From positions 1-12,805 of the forward strand of contig ONLC01000031.1 of assembly GCA_900318545.1 (NCBI GenBank): a DNA stretch of 12,805 nt, in the 5' to 3' direction. Both the position numbers and the translations under genes were made by a program. Below, piece by piece: positions 1-6,124 of this stretch. The notes under the pieces were generated by a model that searched no databases, was not told the DNA's origin, and worked only from the letters and a program-made list of their open reading frames with translations. Each line of letters begins with the position of its first letter. Position 1 is the first letter of the stretch. This stretch comes from an uncultured Eubacteriales bacterium. GTDB lineage: Bacteria > Bacillota > Clostridia > Oscillospirales > Ruminococcaceae.

Positions 1-507
1 AAGAGATCAGCAGTTGCACCTGAAATGCTTAAGCACGAGGGTCCTGCAAGAGTATTTGACAGCGAGGAAGAGGCTATTGCTGCTATCAGAGGCGGTAAGA
101 TAGTTGAAGGTGATGTTGTAGTCATCAGATACGAAGGACCTAAGGGCGGCCCCGGAATGAGAGAAATGCTTAATCCTACATCTGCTATCGCAGGAATGGG
201 TCTTGGCTCTACAGTTGCACTAATTACTGACGGACGCTTCAGCGGCGCTACAAAGGGCGCATCTATCGGTCACGTTTCACCTGAGGCTGCTGTAGGCGGA
301 CCTATCGCACTTGTTGAGGAAGGCGATACAATCGCTATAGATATCGACAATTGCAGCATTGAGCTTAAGGTTTCCGATGAGGACCTTGCTGAAAGACGCA
401 AAAACTGGAAGCCAAGAGAGCCGAAGATAACTACAGGCTATCTTGCAAGATATGCTTCGCTTGTAACATCAGGCAACAGAGGTGCTATCCTCGAGATAAA
501 AAAGTAA
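1..507 (+). CDS. ilvD: Dihydroxy-acid dehydratase, C-terminal part (5' end outside window)
   Basis: The frame is open from base 1, so this is the last 168 residues of a protein that is usually about 550-570 residues long. The enzyme dehydrates 2,3-dihydroxy-acids to 2-keto acids in valine, leucine and isoleucine synthesis; it is cytosolic and carries an Fe-S cluster. Visible family signatures are the PGMREML stretch and LITDGRFSGATKGASIGH followed by SPEA, both typical of the IlvD/Edd C-terminal domain. The Fe-S cysteines lie upstream of the window. It ends with TAA and is followed after only 19 nt by the next gene with no terminator, so it probably heads or belongs to an operon continuing into pyrC and pyrF. 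The identification is firm; the start cannot be seen. Confidence 0.96.
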   Translation, partial: KRSAVAPEMLKHEGPARVFDSEEEAIAAIRGGKIVEGDVVVIRYEGPKGGPGMREMLNPTSAIAGMGLGSTVALITDGRFSGATKGASIGHVSPEAAVGGPIALVEEGDTIAIDIDNCSIELKVSDEDLAERRKNWKPREPKITTGYLARYASLVTSGNRGAILEIKK

Positions 508-526
508 TTGAAAGGCGGTAATTACA

Positions 527-1048
527 ATGAAGAAACCAAGTCTTGCTAAAAAGATCATATCTACAATACTGGGTATAGTCTTTCTGATCATAGCTATAGC
601 GGCTATCTTTGTATGTACTTATATTTTCAGTCAGCCTTCTAAATCGGGTGATTCAAGAGAGCTTATTTACGGTTCATGGCTTGATGAAGAAAACGGTATC
701 AGGTTTGCGATGGATAAGACCGGTGCTTTTAAGATGACAGAGGTAAACAAAAAAGGAAAAGACACTCACACAATTGCTGAGGGCTGGTTCAAGATAGATG
801 AGGATAACCATAAGATACAGATCCTTTTTAAGCCCAACAAATTAGATAAGTCTTATGACCTTGGTACAAAGCTCGGATATTTCTCGACTATCTCTTATAA
901 GAACCTTGAGCTTCCTGACAAAGACAATGAAGATATCAAGGATGAGGAGAAAAAAGCAAGCTGTAAGTTTATTATCGAAAATACTGAGCTTGTTTACAGC
1001 TGTGACAGAGAGAACTACGGTGAGTCGTTCTACAGCGGTCATAACTAA
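527..1048 (+). CDS. Small membrane-anchored protein of unknown function
   Basis: I do not recognise this 173-residue protein as a named family. It has a lysine-rich N-terminus, one hydrophobic segment at about residues 10-34, then a hydrophilic, charge-rich domain likely to sit outside the membrane. The domain begins with a GSWLDEENGIRFAMDKTGAFKM-like stretch (broken here after 'GSWLDEENGIRF'), an alternating pattern that resembles lipocalin-like or META-like beta-barrel domains of clostridial surface proteins; that resemblance is my inference. There is no lipobox. The start is the ATG at 527, preceded by an AAAGGCGG SD. It sits 19 nt after ilvD and 36 nt before pyrC in the same direction, so it is probably co-transcribed with biosynthetic genes without an obvious functional link. 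Confidence 0.78.
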   Translation: MKKPSLAKKIISTILGIVFLIIAIAAIFVCTYIFSQPSKSGDSRELIYGSWLDEENGIRFAMDKTGAFKMTEVNKKGKDTHTIAEGWFKIDEDNHKIQILFKPNKLDKSYDLGTKLGYFSTISYKNLELPDKDNEDIKDEEKKASCKFIIENTELVYSCDRENYGESFYSGHN

Positions 1049-1055
1049 ATAGAAC

Positions 1056-1084
1056 GGAGGAAGGCTATTACAGCCTGATAGCTT
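1056..1084 (+). promoter_or_regulatory. Distant SD with spacer hairpin before pyrC
   Basis: The only good SD, GGAGG at 1056-1060, is 24 nt from the pyrC ATG at 1085. Between them AGGCT (1062-1066) can pair perfectly with AGCCT (1072-1076) around a 5-nt loop. Folding this hairpin would leave about 9 nt between SD and ATG, a normal distance. An in-frame TAG at 1079-1081 rules out an upstream start. That the hairpin is used for translation, or for control, is inference. Confidence 0.5.
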
Positions 1085-2353
1085 ATGGAATTACTGTTAA
1101 AGAACGTTTATGTTTGTGATCCGCAGGTCGGACTTGATGAAGTAACAGACATCGAGATATCCGGAGGGGTCATCAAAAAGATCGGAAGGTCAGATGCTGA
1201 ATTCAGCCGAGTGATCGACGGCAAGGGCAGACTTTGTGTTCTGCCCGGGCTGTTCGATATGCACGTTCATTTCCGTGACCCGGGACTGACCTATAAAGAG
1301 GATCTGATAAGCGGTGCCAATGCCGCAAAGGCAGGCGGCTTTACAGGTGTAGCTTGTATGCCCAATACAAAGCCCCCGATAGATAACGCCGAGAAAGTAG
1401 GCTATATTATCGACAAGGCAAGACAGACAGGCATTAATATCTACCCTATTGCCTGCGTTACAAAGGGTATGCAGGGAGAGGAGCTTTGCGATTATGAAGA
1501 GCTGATCGCTGCAGGAGTCAAAATGATCTCTGATGACGGCAGACCTGTTGAAAATGCTGAAATAATGCGTCAGGCTATTGAAAAGACCAATAAAAACGGA
1601 CTGCTGGTAGCTTCACACTGTGAGGATCTGAAAATCATTAACGGCGGTATAATGAATAAAGGCAAAATATCAGAGCAGCTTGGCGTAAAGGGCATGGACA
1701 GAGCCTCTGAGGACTATATTACTGCCCGTGAGATATGCCTTGCTATGAGCTGTGATGCACGTATACACATCTGCCATGTATCTACAAGAGGAAGCGTGAA
1801 TATAATTCGTGCTGCTAAAAAAGACGGTGTAAAGGTAACCTGCGAAACAGCTCCGCACTACTTCTATTTCACTGACGAAAAGCTCCTTGCCAGAGATGCT
1901 GATTTCAGGATGTCTCCTCCGCTCAGAACAGAGGACGACAGGCAGGCAGTTTTAGAAGCGGTTCTTGACGGAACAATTGACTGTATTATCACAGACCACG
2001 CTCCTCATTCAGCTGAGGAAAAGGCTGATTTTGAAAAAGCTCCGAACGGCATAGTAGGACTTGAGACTTCCCTTGCTGCCACACTGACAAAGCTTTATCA
2101 TACAGGAAAGGCCGATCTCTCAAAAATCGCTCAGATCATGTCAATTAATCCACGAAGGATAATGGGCATTGATCCCGTTAAAATCGAAGTCGGACAGACG
2201 GCTGATCTGTGTATATTTGACCCTGATCTCGAATGGGAGGTAATCCCCTCTGAGCTTAATTCCAAGAGCAAGAATACTGTTTTTAAGGGCGAAAAGCTCA
2301 AAGGCAAAAATCTATATACGATATGCGGCGGAAAGCTGGTATATCAGCTATAA
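1085..2353 (+). CDS. pyrC: Dihydroorotase, class I type
   Basis: A full-length 422-residue dihydroorotase, which cyclises N-carbamoyl-aspartate to dihydroorotate in de novo pyrimidine synthesis in the cytosol. The zinc-site pattern of the class I enzymes is complete: H60 and H62 in HVHFRDPG, D151 in ISDDGRP, H178 in SHCED, H231 in ICHVS, and D304 in TDHAPH. The ATG at 1085 directly follows an in-frame TAG and the next Met is far downstream (F58-D-M region), so this start is forced. It lies between the small membrane protein and pyrF (21 nt gap), and the arrangement suggests one transcript with both. No PyrR-type attenuator is visible upstream. The unusual SD spacing is listed separately. Confidence 0.97.
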   Translation: MELLLKNVYVCDPQVGLDEVTDIEISGGVIKKIGRSDAEFSRVIDGKGRLCVLPGLFDMHVHFRDPGLTYKEDLISGANAAKAGGFTGVACMPNTKPPIDNAEKVGYIIDKARQTGINIYPIACVTKGMQGEELCDYEELIAAGVKMISDDGRPVENAEIMRQAIEKTNKNGLLVASHCEDLKIINGGIMNKGKISEQLGVKGMDRASEDYITAREICLAMSCDARIHICHVSTRGSVNIIRAAKKDGVKVTCETAPHYFYFTDEKLLARDADFRMSPPLRTEDDRQAVLEAVLDGTIDCIITDHAPHSAEEKADFEKAPNGIVGLETSLAATLTKLYHTGKADLSKIAQIMSINPRRIMGIDPVKIEVGQTADLCIFDPDLEWEVIPSELNSKSKNTVFKGEKLKGKNLYTICGGKLVYQL

Positions 2354-2374
2354 TCATCAGAAAGAGGTATAACA

Positions 2375-3313
2375 ATGGCTTTTGACAGACTTATAGAAAA
2401 CATAGTTAAAACGCAGAATCCTTCGGTAGTAGGACTTGACCCGAAGCTTGATTATGTACCCGAGTATATCAAGGCTAAGAAATTCAAGAAGTATGGCAAG
2501 ACACTAAAAGGTGCCGCCAGAGCAATTCTGCAATTTAATAAGGAAATCATAGACGAAATTCATGATATCTGCCCGGCTATAAAGCCTCAGGCTGCATATT
2601 ATGAGATGTATGGATATGAGGGCGTTAAAACCCTTTACAAGACAATACAGTATGCTAAAGAAAAAGGAATGTTTGTCATCACTGACGGAAAACGTAATGA
2701 TATAGGCGCTACAATGGAGGCCTATGCCGCTGCACACCTCGGATTAACTGATATCGGAGGCGAGAGCGTTGAAGCCTTCGGTGCTGATGCGCTTACCGTA
2801 AACGGATATCTTGGCTCTGACGGAATTGATCCTTTGCTTGAAATGTGCAAAAAGTATGATAAGGGTATCTATGTGCTTGTAAAAACATCTAATAAGTCAA
2901 GCGGAGAGCTTCAGGACCTTATGATCGGCAACAAAACCGTTTATGCCACCGTCGGTGATATGTGCGAACGCTGGGGCAAAAATGTAATGGGCAAGTATGG
3001 CTACTCAGGTGTGGGTGCAGTTGTAGGTGCAACCTATCCCGAACAGCTTACTGAAATGCGTGCAGCTTTGCCGCATACCTTCTTCCTTGTGCCCGGATAC
3101 GGTGCTCAGGGCGGCGGTGCCGAGGGTGTTTCTCATGCGTTTGATAAGAACGGGCTCGGAGCTATAGTAAACTCTTCAAGAGGTGTTATGTGTGCCTACA
3201 AGAAGGAGAAGGACTGCGACGAGAAAGACTTTGCTAAAGCTGCAAGGCGTGAGGTCATCAGAATGAAGGAGGATATCATTTCATTCCTGCCCAAGATAGC
3301 ACTTCCCGAATAA
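2375..3313 (+). CDS. pyrF: Orotidine 5'-phosphate decarboxylase, type 2 (long) subfamily
   Basis: A 312-residue enzyme that decarboxylates OMP to UMP, the last step of de novo UMP synthesis. The catalytic signature D-x-K-R-x-D-I is at residues 104-110 (D104, K106, D109) within FVITDGKRNDIGATMEAYA, and K70 in AIKPQ completes the usual Lys/Asp set. N-terminal GLDPKLDYVP and C-terminal FLVPGYGAQGGG (phosphate-binding) motifs are also present. The length of more than 300 residues fits the type 2 subfamily rather than the 230-residue Bacillus type. The start ATG has an AGAAAGAGG SD. It follows pyrC closely and is the last gene before a hairpin terminator. Confidence 0.97.
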   Translation: MAFDRLIENIVKTQNPSVVGLDPKLDYVPEYIKAKKFKKYGKTLKGAARAILQFNKEIIDEIHDICPAIKPQAAYYEMYGYEGVKTLYKTIQYAKEKGMFVITDGKRNDIGATMEAYAAAHLGLTDIGGESVEAFGADALTVNGYLGSDGIDPLLEMCKKYDKGIYVLVKTSNKSSGELQDLMIGNKTVYATVGDMCERWGKNVMGKYGYSGVGAVVGATYPEQLTEMRAALPHTFFLVPGYGAQGGGAEGVSHAFDKNGLGAIVNSSRGVMCAYKKEKDCDEKDFAKAARREVIRMKEDIISFLPKIALPE

Positions 3314-3324
3314 TATACTAAGAT

Positions 3325-3360
3325 ACCCGTTCAGAAGCCGGACGGGTGCTTATGCATTTT
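3325..3360 (+). terminator. Probable terminator after pyrF
   Basis: ACCCGT (3325-3330) pairs with ACGGGT (3342-3347), extended inward by a T-G and a C-G pair, around a 7-nt loop, starting 12 nt after the pyrF stop. The T-tract is delayed and short (TTTT at 3357-3360), so it is moderate rather than strong. Confidence 0.6.
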
Positions 3361-3392
3361 ACTCAAAAAATCAAGAAATCTCATTATAAATA

Positions 3393-3421
3393 TGTTATAG
3401 TATTATCATAGTAACGTTACT
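3393..3421 (+). promoter_or_regulatory. Extended -10 promoter with 12-bp palindromic operator candidate
   Basis: TG-T-TATAGT at 3393-3401 matches an extended -10 element (TGnTATAAT); no good -35 is seen, which extended -10 promoters can tolerate. The predicted start is near 3407-3409. Immediately after it lies AGTAACGTTACT (3410-3421), a perfect 12-bp palindrome. Its place between start site and SD (CAGGAG, 3425-3430) fits an operator, possibly for the AraC-type product itself, although AraC proteins more often use direct repeats. Confidence 0.5.
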
Positions 3422-3436
3422 TATCAGGAGATACTT

Positions 3437-4273
3437 ATGAGAGTTTATGAGAACAGCTTTATTCTGTTTGTGACAGCACTCGATTATATTGAAGCACATC
3501 TTACTGAGGATTTCTCTCAGAATGATATTGCTTCTAATTGCTATTGCTCGCTGTCATCATTACAGAAAACGTGGAAATACTGTACACATCTCAGCATCAA
3601 AGAGTATATTACAAAGAGAAGAATAACTCTTGCAGGAAAGGATATGCTCCAGAATGACATTTCTGTGCTTGATGCTGCGATGAAGTACGGCTATAACTCT
3701 CATGAGGTGTTTACAAGAGCCTTTACAAACGTATGGGGCATCTCCCCTTCCCGCTTCAAAAAGGAGTGGAAGGGAAACGCCATTCTTTACCCTAGGCTCA
3801 ATCCGGAATACCTTGAAGGAGATGTTATTATGAATAATAAAAAGTTTGATGTAAGCGAATTCTATGACTATTTAAGATCACAGTCAGGTACCTATGTACT
3901 TTGCTTTGATGTTCAGAACCTTATGGTAATTAATAATGAGCTTGGCAATAAAGCCGGTGATATGGTGCTGATCGAAGCGTTCAGACGCATCAATGAAGCA
4001 GCCGATGAAAATATGCTCTGCCTGAGAATGGGCGGAGATGAGTTCGTTATGATCACCGAAAGCTTTGATAAGGAATATGTAATGTCCATAGCTGAGAAGG
4101 TCATAATCCATAACGGTGAAAAGACTTCATACAGCGGCGGAGAGGTTGCAGTTTCCATGCGCTGCGGTGCGATAATCATTGATAAAAAGCTGAAGTATTC
4201 AAAGCTTTGTAATGATTTCAATGAGGTTATGGAGAAAGCCAGAAACTCAGGAAAAGTAGAGTTCATAGGGTAA
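3437..4273 (+). CDS. AraC-type HTH fused to a GGDEF domain
   Basis: A 278-residue protein. Residues about 12-111 form an AraC/XylS double helix-turn-helix: the second HTH reads DAAMKYGYNSHEVFTRAF and ends in WGISPSRFKKEW, the classic family tail. Residues about 150-278 form a GGDEF (diguanylate cyclase) domain with an intact GGDEF at 199-203 inside LRMGGDEFVMI. Upstream, the metal/GTP region is altered: FDVQNLMVINNELG keeps D158 and N166 but replaces the second Asp, Phe-Lys and the final Asp of the usual DxDxFKxxND. The RxxD inhibitory site is absent. It may therefore make c-di-GMP weakly, or bind a nucleotide as a ligand that controls the DNA-binding part. No transmembrane or signal segment is seen, so it is cytosolic. 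The start ATG has CAGGAG 6 nt upstream. It is a single-gene unit between pyrF and the Spo0A-like gene. Confidence 0.9.
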   Translation: MRVYENSFILFVTALDYIEAHLTEDFSQNDIASNCYCSLSSLQKTWKYCTHLSIKEYITKRRITLAGKDMLQNDISVLDAAMKYGYNSHEVFTRAFTNVWGISPSRFKKEWKGNAILYPRLNPEYLEGDVIMNNKKFDVSEFYDYLRSQSGTYVLCFDVQNLMVINNELGNKAGDMVLIEAFRRINEAADENMLCLRMGGDEFVMITESFDKEYVMSIAEKVIIHNGEKTSYSGGEVAVSMRCGAIIIDKKLKYSKLCNDFNEVMEKARNSGKVEFIG

Positions 4274-4310
4274 TTTTGAACTTAAAGCTGTTATCTTAAT
4301 AATTAGTTAT

Positions 4311-4329
4311 CCGTTATTAGCGGTTTTTT
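4311..4329 (+). terminator. Short terminator after the AraC-GGDEF gene
   Basis: CCGTT (4311-4315) pairs with AGCGG (4319-4323; one T-G wobble) and is followed directly by six T (4324-4329). The stem is short and the loop is 3 nt, but the T-run is good and the site is 38 nt after the stop. CCGTTATT (4311-4318) can also pair with AATAACGG (4366-4373), an alternative fold. Confidence 0.5.
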
Positions 4330-4334
4330 CGACA
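4328..4334 (-). promoter_or_regulatory. Perfect 0A box (Spo0A binding site)
   Basis: Read on the minus strand this is TGTCGAA, the core Spo0A recognition sequence, inside TTTTTGTCGAAAAAA (4324-4338), which also matches the A/T flanks of strong 0A boxes. A second CGACAAA occurs at 4361-4367, 31 bp on. It lies upstream of a gene encoding a Spo0A-type DNA-binding domain. Seven bases are expected about once or twice by chance in a window this size, so the flanks and place carry the argument. The site also overlaps the T-run of the preceding terminator. Confidence 0.45.
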
Positions 4335-4465
4335 AAAACAGACAATTATCATGAACGAACCGACAAATAACGGCTCTAATAATTAATAAAATATTAACGC
4401 TATTTTTGGCGTTCTGCAAGAATTAAAAATATTATGTATTTTCTGTTAAAACATTTCGGATTATA

Positions 4466-4494
4466 TTGAAATTAGCGAAATTAGATTGTATAAT
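4466..4494 (+). promoter_or_regulatory. Sigma-A type promoter of the Spo0A-like gene
   Basis: TTGAAA (4466-4471), a 17-bp spacer and TATAAT (4489-4494) form a near-consensus promoter, with a start predicted near 4501. The -35 and spacer contain a tandem 9-bp repeat, GAAATTAGC then GAAATTAGA (4468-4485), which could be a regulator site. Confidence 0.75.
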
Positions 4495-4495
4495 T

Positions 4496-4521
4496 ATAGT
4501 GCTTTCAATTGAAAGCACTAT
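4496..4521. repeat. 26-bp perfect palindrome at the transcription start
   Basis: The 26 bases are perfectly self-complementary; the core is GCTTTCAATTGAAAGC with ATAGT and ACTAT outside. It begins 2 bp after the -10 box, so the predicted start (about 4501) is inside it. It could be an operator for a dimeric repressor. A transcript starting at 4501 would open with GCTTTC-AATT-GAAAGC, a 5' hairpin that could stabilise the mRNA. A terminator role is less likely because the left arm would not be fully transcribed from this promoter, although TTTT follows. Confidence 0.7.
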
Positions 4522-4552
4522 TTTTATTGTATTATATGGAGTATGATTGTAT

Positions 4553-5266
4553 ATGACAACAATTCTGATCGATAACATTGTAAACGAAAAACTGGGACTT
4601 AAAACTGCATTGGAAAGAAAGGGCTTAACCGTATTCACTACAAGCGATGATCCTTTCATGCTTTTGAGTAAATACTCAGCGTGCTGCCCTGATATTCTCT
4701 TAATTGAGCAGGGAGTAAAGGAGAGAAGATCTCTGTTAAAGCATATCAACAGTAATTACGACCATGCTTATACATTGATGTATTCAGCAGAGGACAAAAT
4801 AAGCGACATTGATCTGCCTGCTGAACATATTGACAGGATCATTTCTCACTCTTCCTCAGCTGAGGATATCTGCAAACTGATACTACAGGATATCGCCACA
4901 GGTAAAACAAAGAAAAGAAACACTGTTTCCGAAAATGCAAGCATAAGAACAGTACTTAAAGAGCTTTGCGTTGCACCAAACTATATTGGGTATAAATATC
5001 TGATCGATGCAGTTGAGCTGATAATATCCAATCAGAACGAAAACCTATGCCTGACTAAATCGATTTATCCGCTGATCGCAAAAAAGTATAATGTGTCAAT
5101 CGGATCGGTTGAGAGGAGTATCAGAACTGTGGTTAATAACTCGTGGGGAAAGATACCTGAAGCTGAGCTTATAAAGTATTTCGGACTGTACGCTCTCACC
5201 TCATCTTTTAAGCCGTCGAACAGCAGGTTTATTTATGCTGTTGCAGAAGCGTTCATGTCTGAATGA
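4553..5266 (+). CDS. Spo0A-like transcription regulator with degenerate receiver
   Basis: A 237-residue protein. Residues about 131-233 match the Spo0A C-terminal DNA-binding domain: IYPLIAKKYN, then SIGSVERSIRTVVNNSW (recognition helix, 182-198), then KPSNSRFIYAVAE. E187, R188 and R191 align with Spo0A residues known to contact the 0A box. Residues 1-112 have the length and pattern of a response-regulator receiver, but the phospho-acceptor position in PDILLIE is Glu52 instead of Asp, the acidic pair after strand 1 is reduced (ILIDN), and the conserved Lys is not seen (IISHSSS). Activation by phosphorylation is thus unlikely; Glu may mimic the phosphorylated state. I chose ATG 4553, 11 nt after GGAG (4538-4541); a TTG at 4547 is closer to the SD and would add two residues. 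It is probably a paralogue of, or substitute for, the master regulator Spo0A; which genes it controls cannot be seen here. Confidence 0.88.
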   Translation: MTTILIDNIVNEKLGLKTALERKGLTVFTTSDDPFMLLSKYSACCPDILLIEQGVKERRSLLKHINSNYDHAYTLMYSAEDKISDIDLPAEHIDRIISHSSSAEDICKLILQDIATGKTKKRNTVSENASIRTVLKELCVAPNYIGYKYLIDAVELIISNQNENLCLTKSIYPLIAKKYNVSIGSVERSIRTVVNNSWGKIPEAELIKYFGLYALTSSFKPSNSRFIYAVAEAFMSE

Positions 5267-5293
5267 GCTGAGCAAAGGCACTTCCATATTTCC

Positions 5294-5322
5294 TTGACAT
5301 TCACTCCTATTTGAGATATAAT
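5294..5322 (+). promoter_or_regulatory. Consensus sigma-A promoter of pyrK-pyrD
   Basis: TTGACA (5294-5299), 17 bp, TATAAT (5317-5322): both hexamers are exact consensus. The start is predicted near 5329, giving a leader of about 25 nt, too short for a PyrR attenuator or riboswitch. The spacer element TCACTCCT (5301-5308) is the inverse of AGGAGTGA at the SD (5342-5349). Confidence 0.85.
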
Positions 5323-5353
5323 AATATAAAGATCATCAGACAGGAGTGATAAG

Positions 5354-6124
5354 ATGTATAAACAGGGCAAGTATCAGATCATTGAAAAGAATAATCTTGC
5401 TAAAGGTATCTTTGATTTTGAAATATTATGTCCAGAGGCAGCTGCTATTGCAGAGCCGGGTCAGTTCGTTCAGGCTGCCGCTGAGGGATTCTTCCTTAGA
5501 AGACCTATCTCGATCTGTGATATCAATAAAGAGAAAGGTACTATCAGACTGGTTTTTGAGATCAGAGGTAAAGGAACTGAAAAGCTTGCAGGACTTAATA
5601 AGGGTGACAGTATTGACCTCATAGCTCCCTTGGGAAACGGCTTCAAGGTGCTTGAAAAGGGCAAGAAAGCTATCTGTGTAGGCGGCGGTATCGGAACTCC
5701 TCCGATGCTCTCCATAGCAAAAAAATACGGCGAAAACGCCGTTGTGATCTCCGGCTTCAGAAATATGGCTGCTGTTATTTTGCAGGACGATTTTAAGGCT
5801 GTAGGAGGAAAAACGGTTCTTTGTACCGATGACGGCTCAGCAGGAATGAAAGGCTTTGTGACCGATGCCCTCAGAGCTGAGATAGAGACAGCAAAGCCCG
5901 ATATCGTGTATTCGTGCGGACCTATGGTAATGCTTAAAAATATTACTGCTATGTGTAAGGAATACGGAATAGAATGTCAGGTATCTCTTGAGCAGAGAAT
6001 GGCCTGCGGAGTAGGTGCTTGTCTTGTATGCGTTTGCAAAACAGTTAAGAACGGAGAAGAGTTTAACTCCCACGTTTGCAAGGACGGTCCCGTATTTGAC
6101 AGCAAGGAGGTGGTTTTTGAATGA
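5354..6124 (+). CDS. pyrK: Dihydroorotate dehydrogenase B, electron transfer subunit
   Basis: A 256-residue iron-sulfur flavoprotein that passes electrons between NAD and the PyrD FMN, forming the PyrD2-PyrK2 class 1B enzyme in the cytosol. Domains in order are a ferredoxin-reductase-like FAD barrel with RRPISICD (49-56), a nucleotide-binding domain with CVGGGIGTPPML (108-119) and YSCGP (186-190), and a C-terminal [2Fe-2S] site with C218-x4-C223-x2-C226 and C242. All expected ligands are present. The ATG has AGGAG 7 nt upstream. It overlaps pyrD by ATGA, so the two are translationally coupled. Confidence 0.97.
   Translation: MYKQGKYQIIEKNNLAKGIFDFEILCPEAAAIAEPGQFVQAAAEGFFLRRPISICDINKEKGTIRLVFEIRGKGTEKLAGLNKGDSIDLIAPLGNGFKVLEKGKKAICVGGGIGTPPMLSIAKKYGENAVVISGFRNMAAVILQDDFKAVGGKTVLCTDDGSAGMKGFVTDALRAEIETAKPDIVYSCGPMVMLKNITAMCKEYGIECQVSLEQRMACGVGACLVCVCKTVKNGEEFNSHVCKDGPVFDSKEVVFE

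Noticed and set aside
3913..4266. Open frame of 117 codons on the minus strand inside the AraC-GGDEF gene
   Set aside because: Antisense shadow of the GGDEF domain; no SD and no family features.
4498..4530. Palindrome plus T-run read as an intrinsic terminator of the AraC-GGDEF gene
   Set aside because: It begins 2 bp after a near-consensus -10 box and is followed closely by the next gene; a separate hairpin with six T lies nearer the upstream stop. Not fully excluded.
4432..4749. Open frame of 105 codons on the minus strand over the Spo0A-like promoter
   Set aside because: It covers the promoter, palindrome and 5' end of a well-supported gene and shows no coding signature.
5301..5349. 8-bp inverted repeat TCACTCCT/AGGAGTGA as an operator of pyrK
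   Set aside because: One arm is the SD itself, the arms are 33 bp apart, and only one would be in the transcript; chance similarity to an SD is the simpler reading.
5323..5353. PyrR-type attenuator in the pyrK leader
   Set aside because: The predicted leader is about 25 nt, too short for the anti-antiterminator, antiterminator and terminator folds; none is seen before pyrC either.
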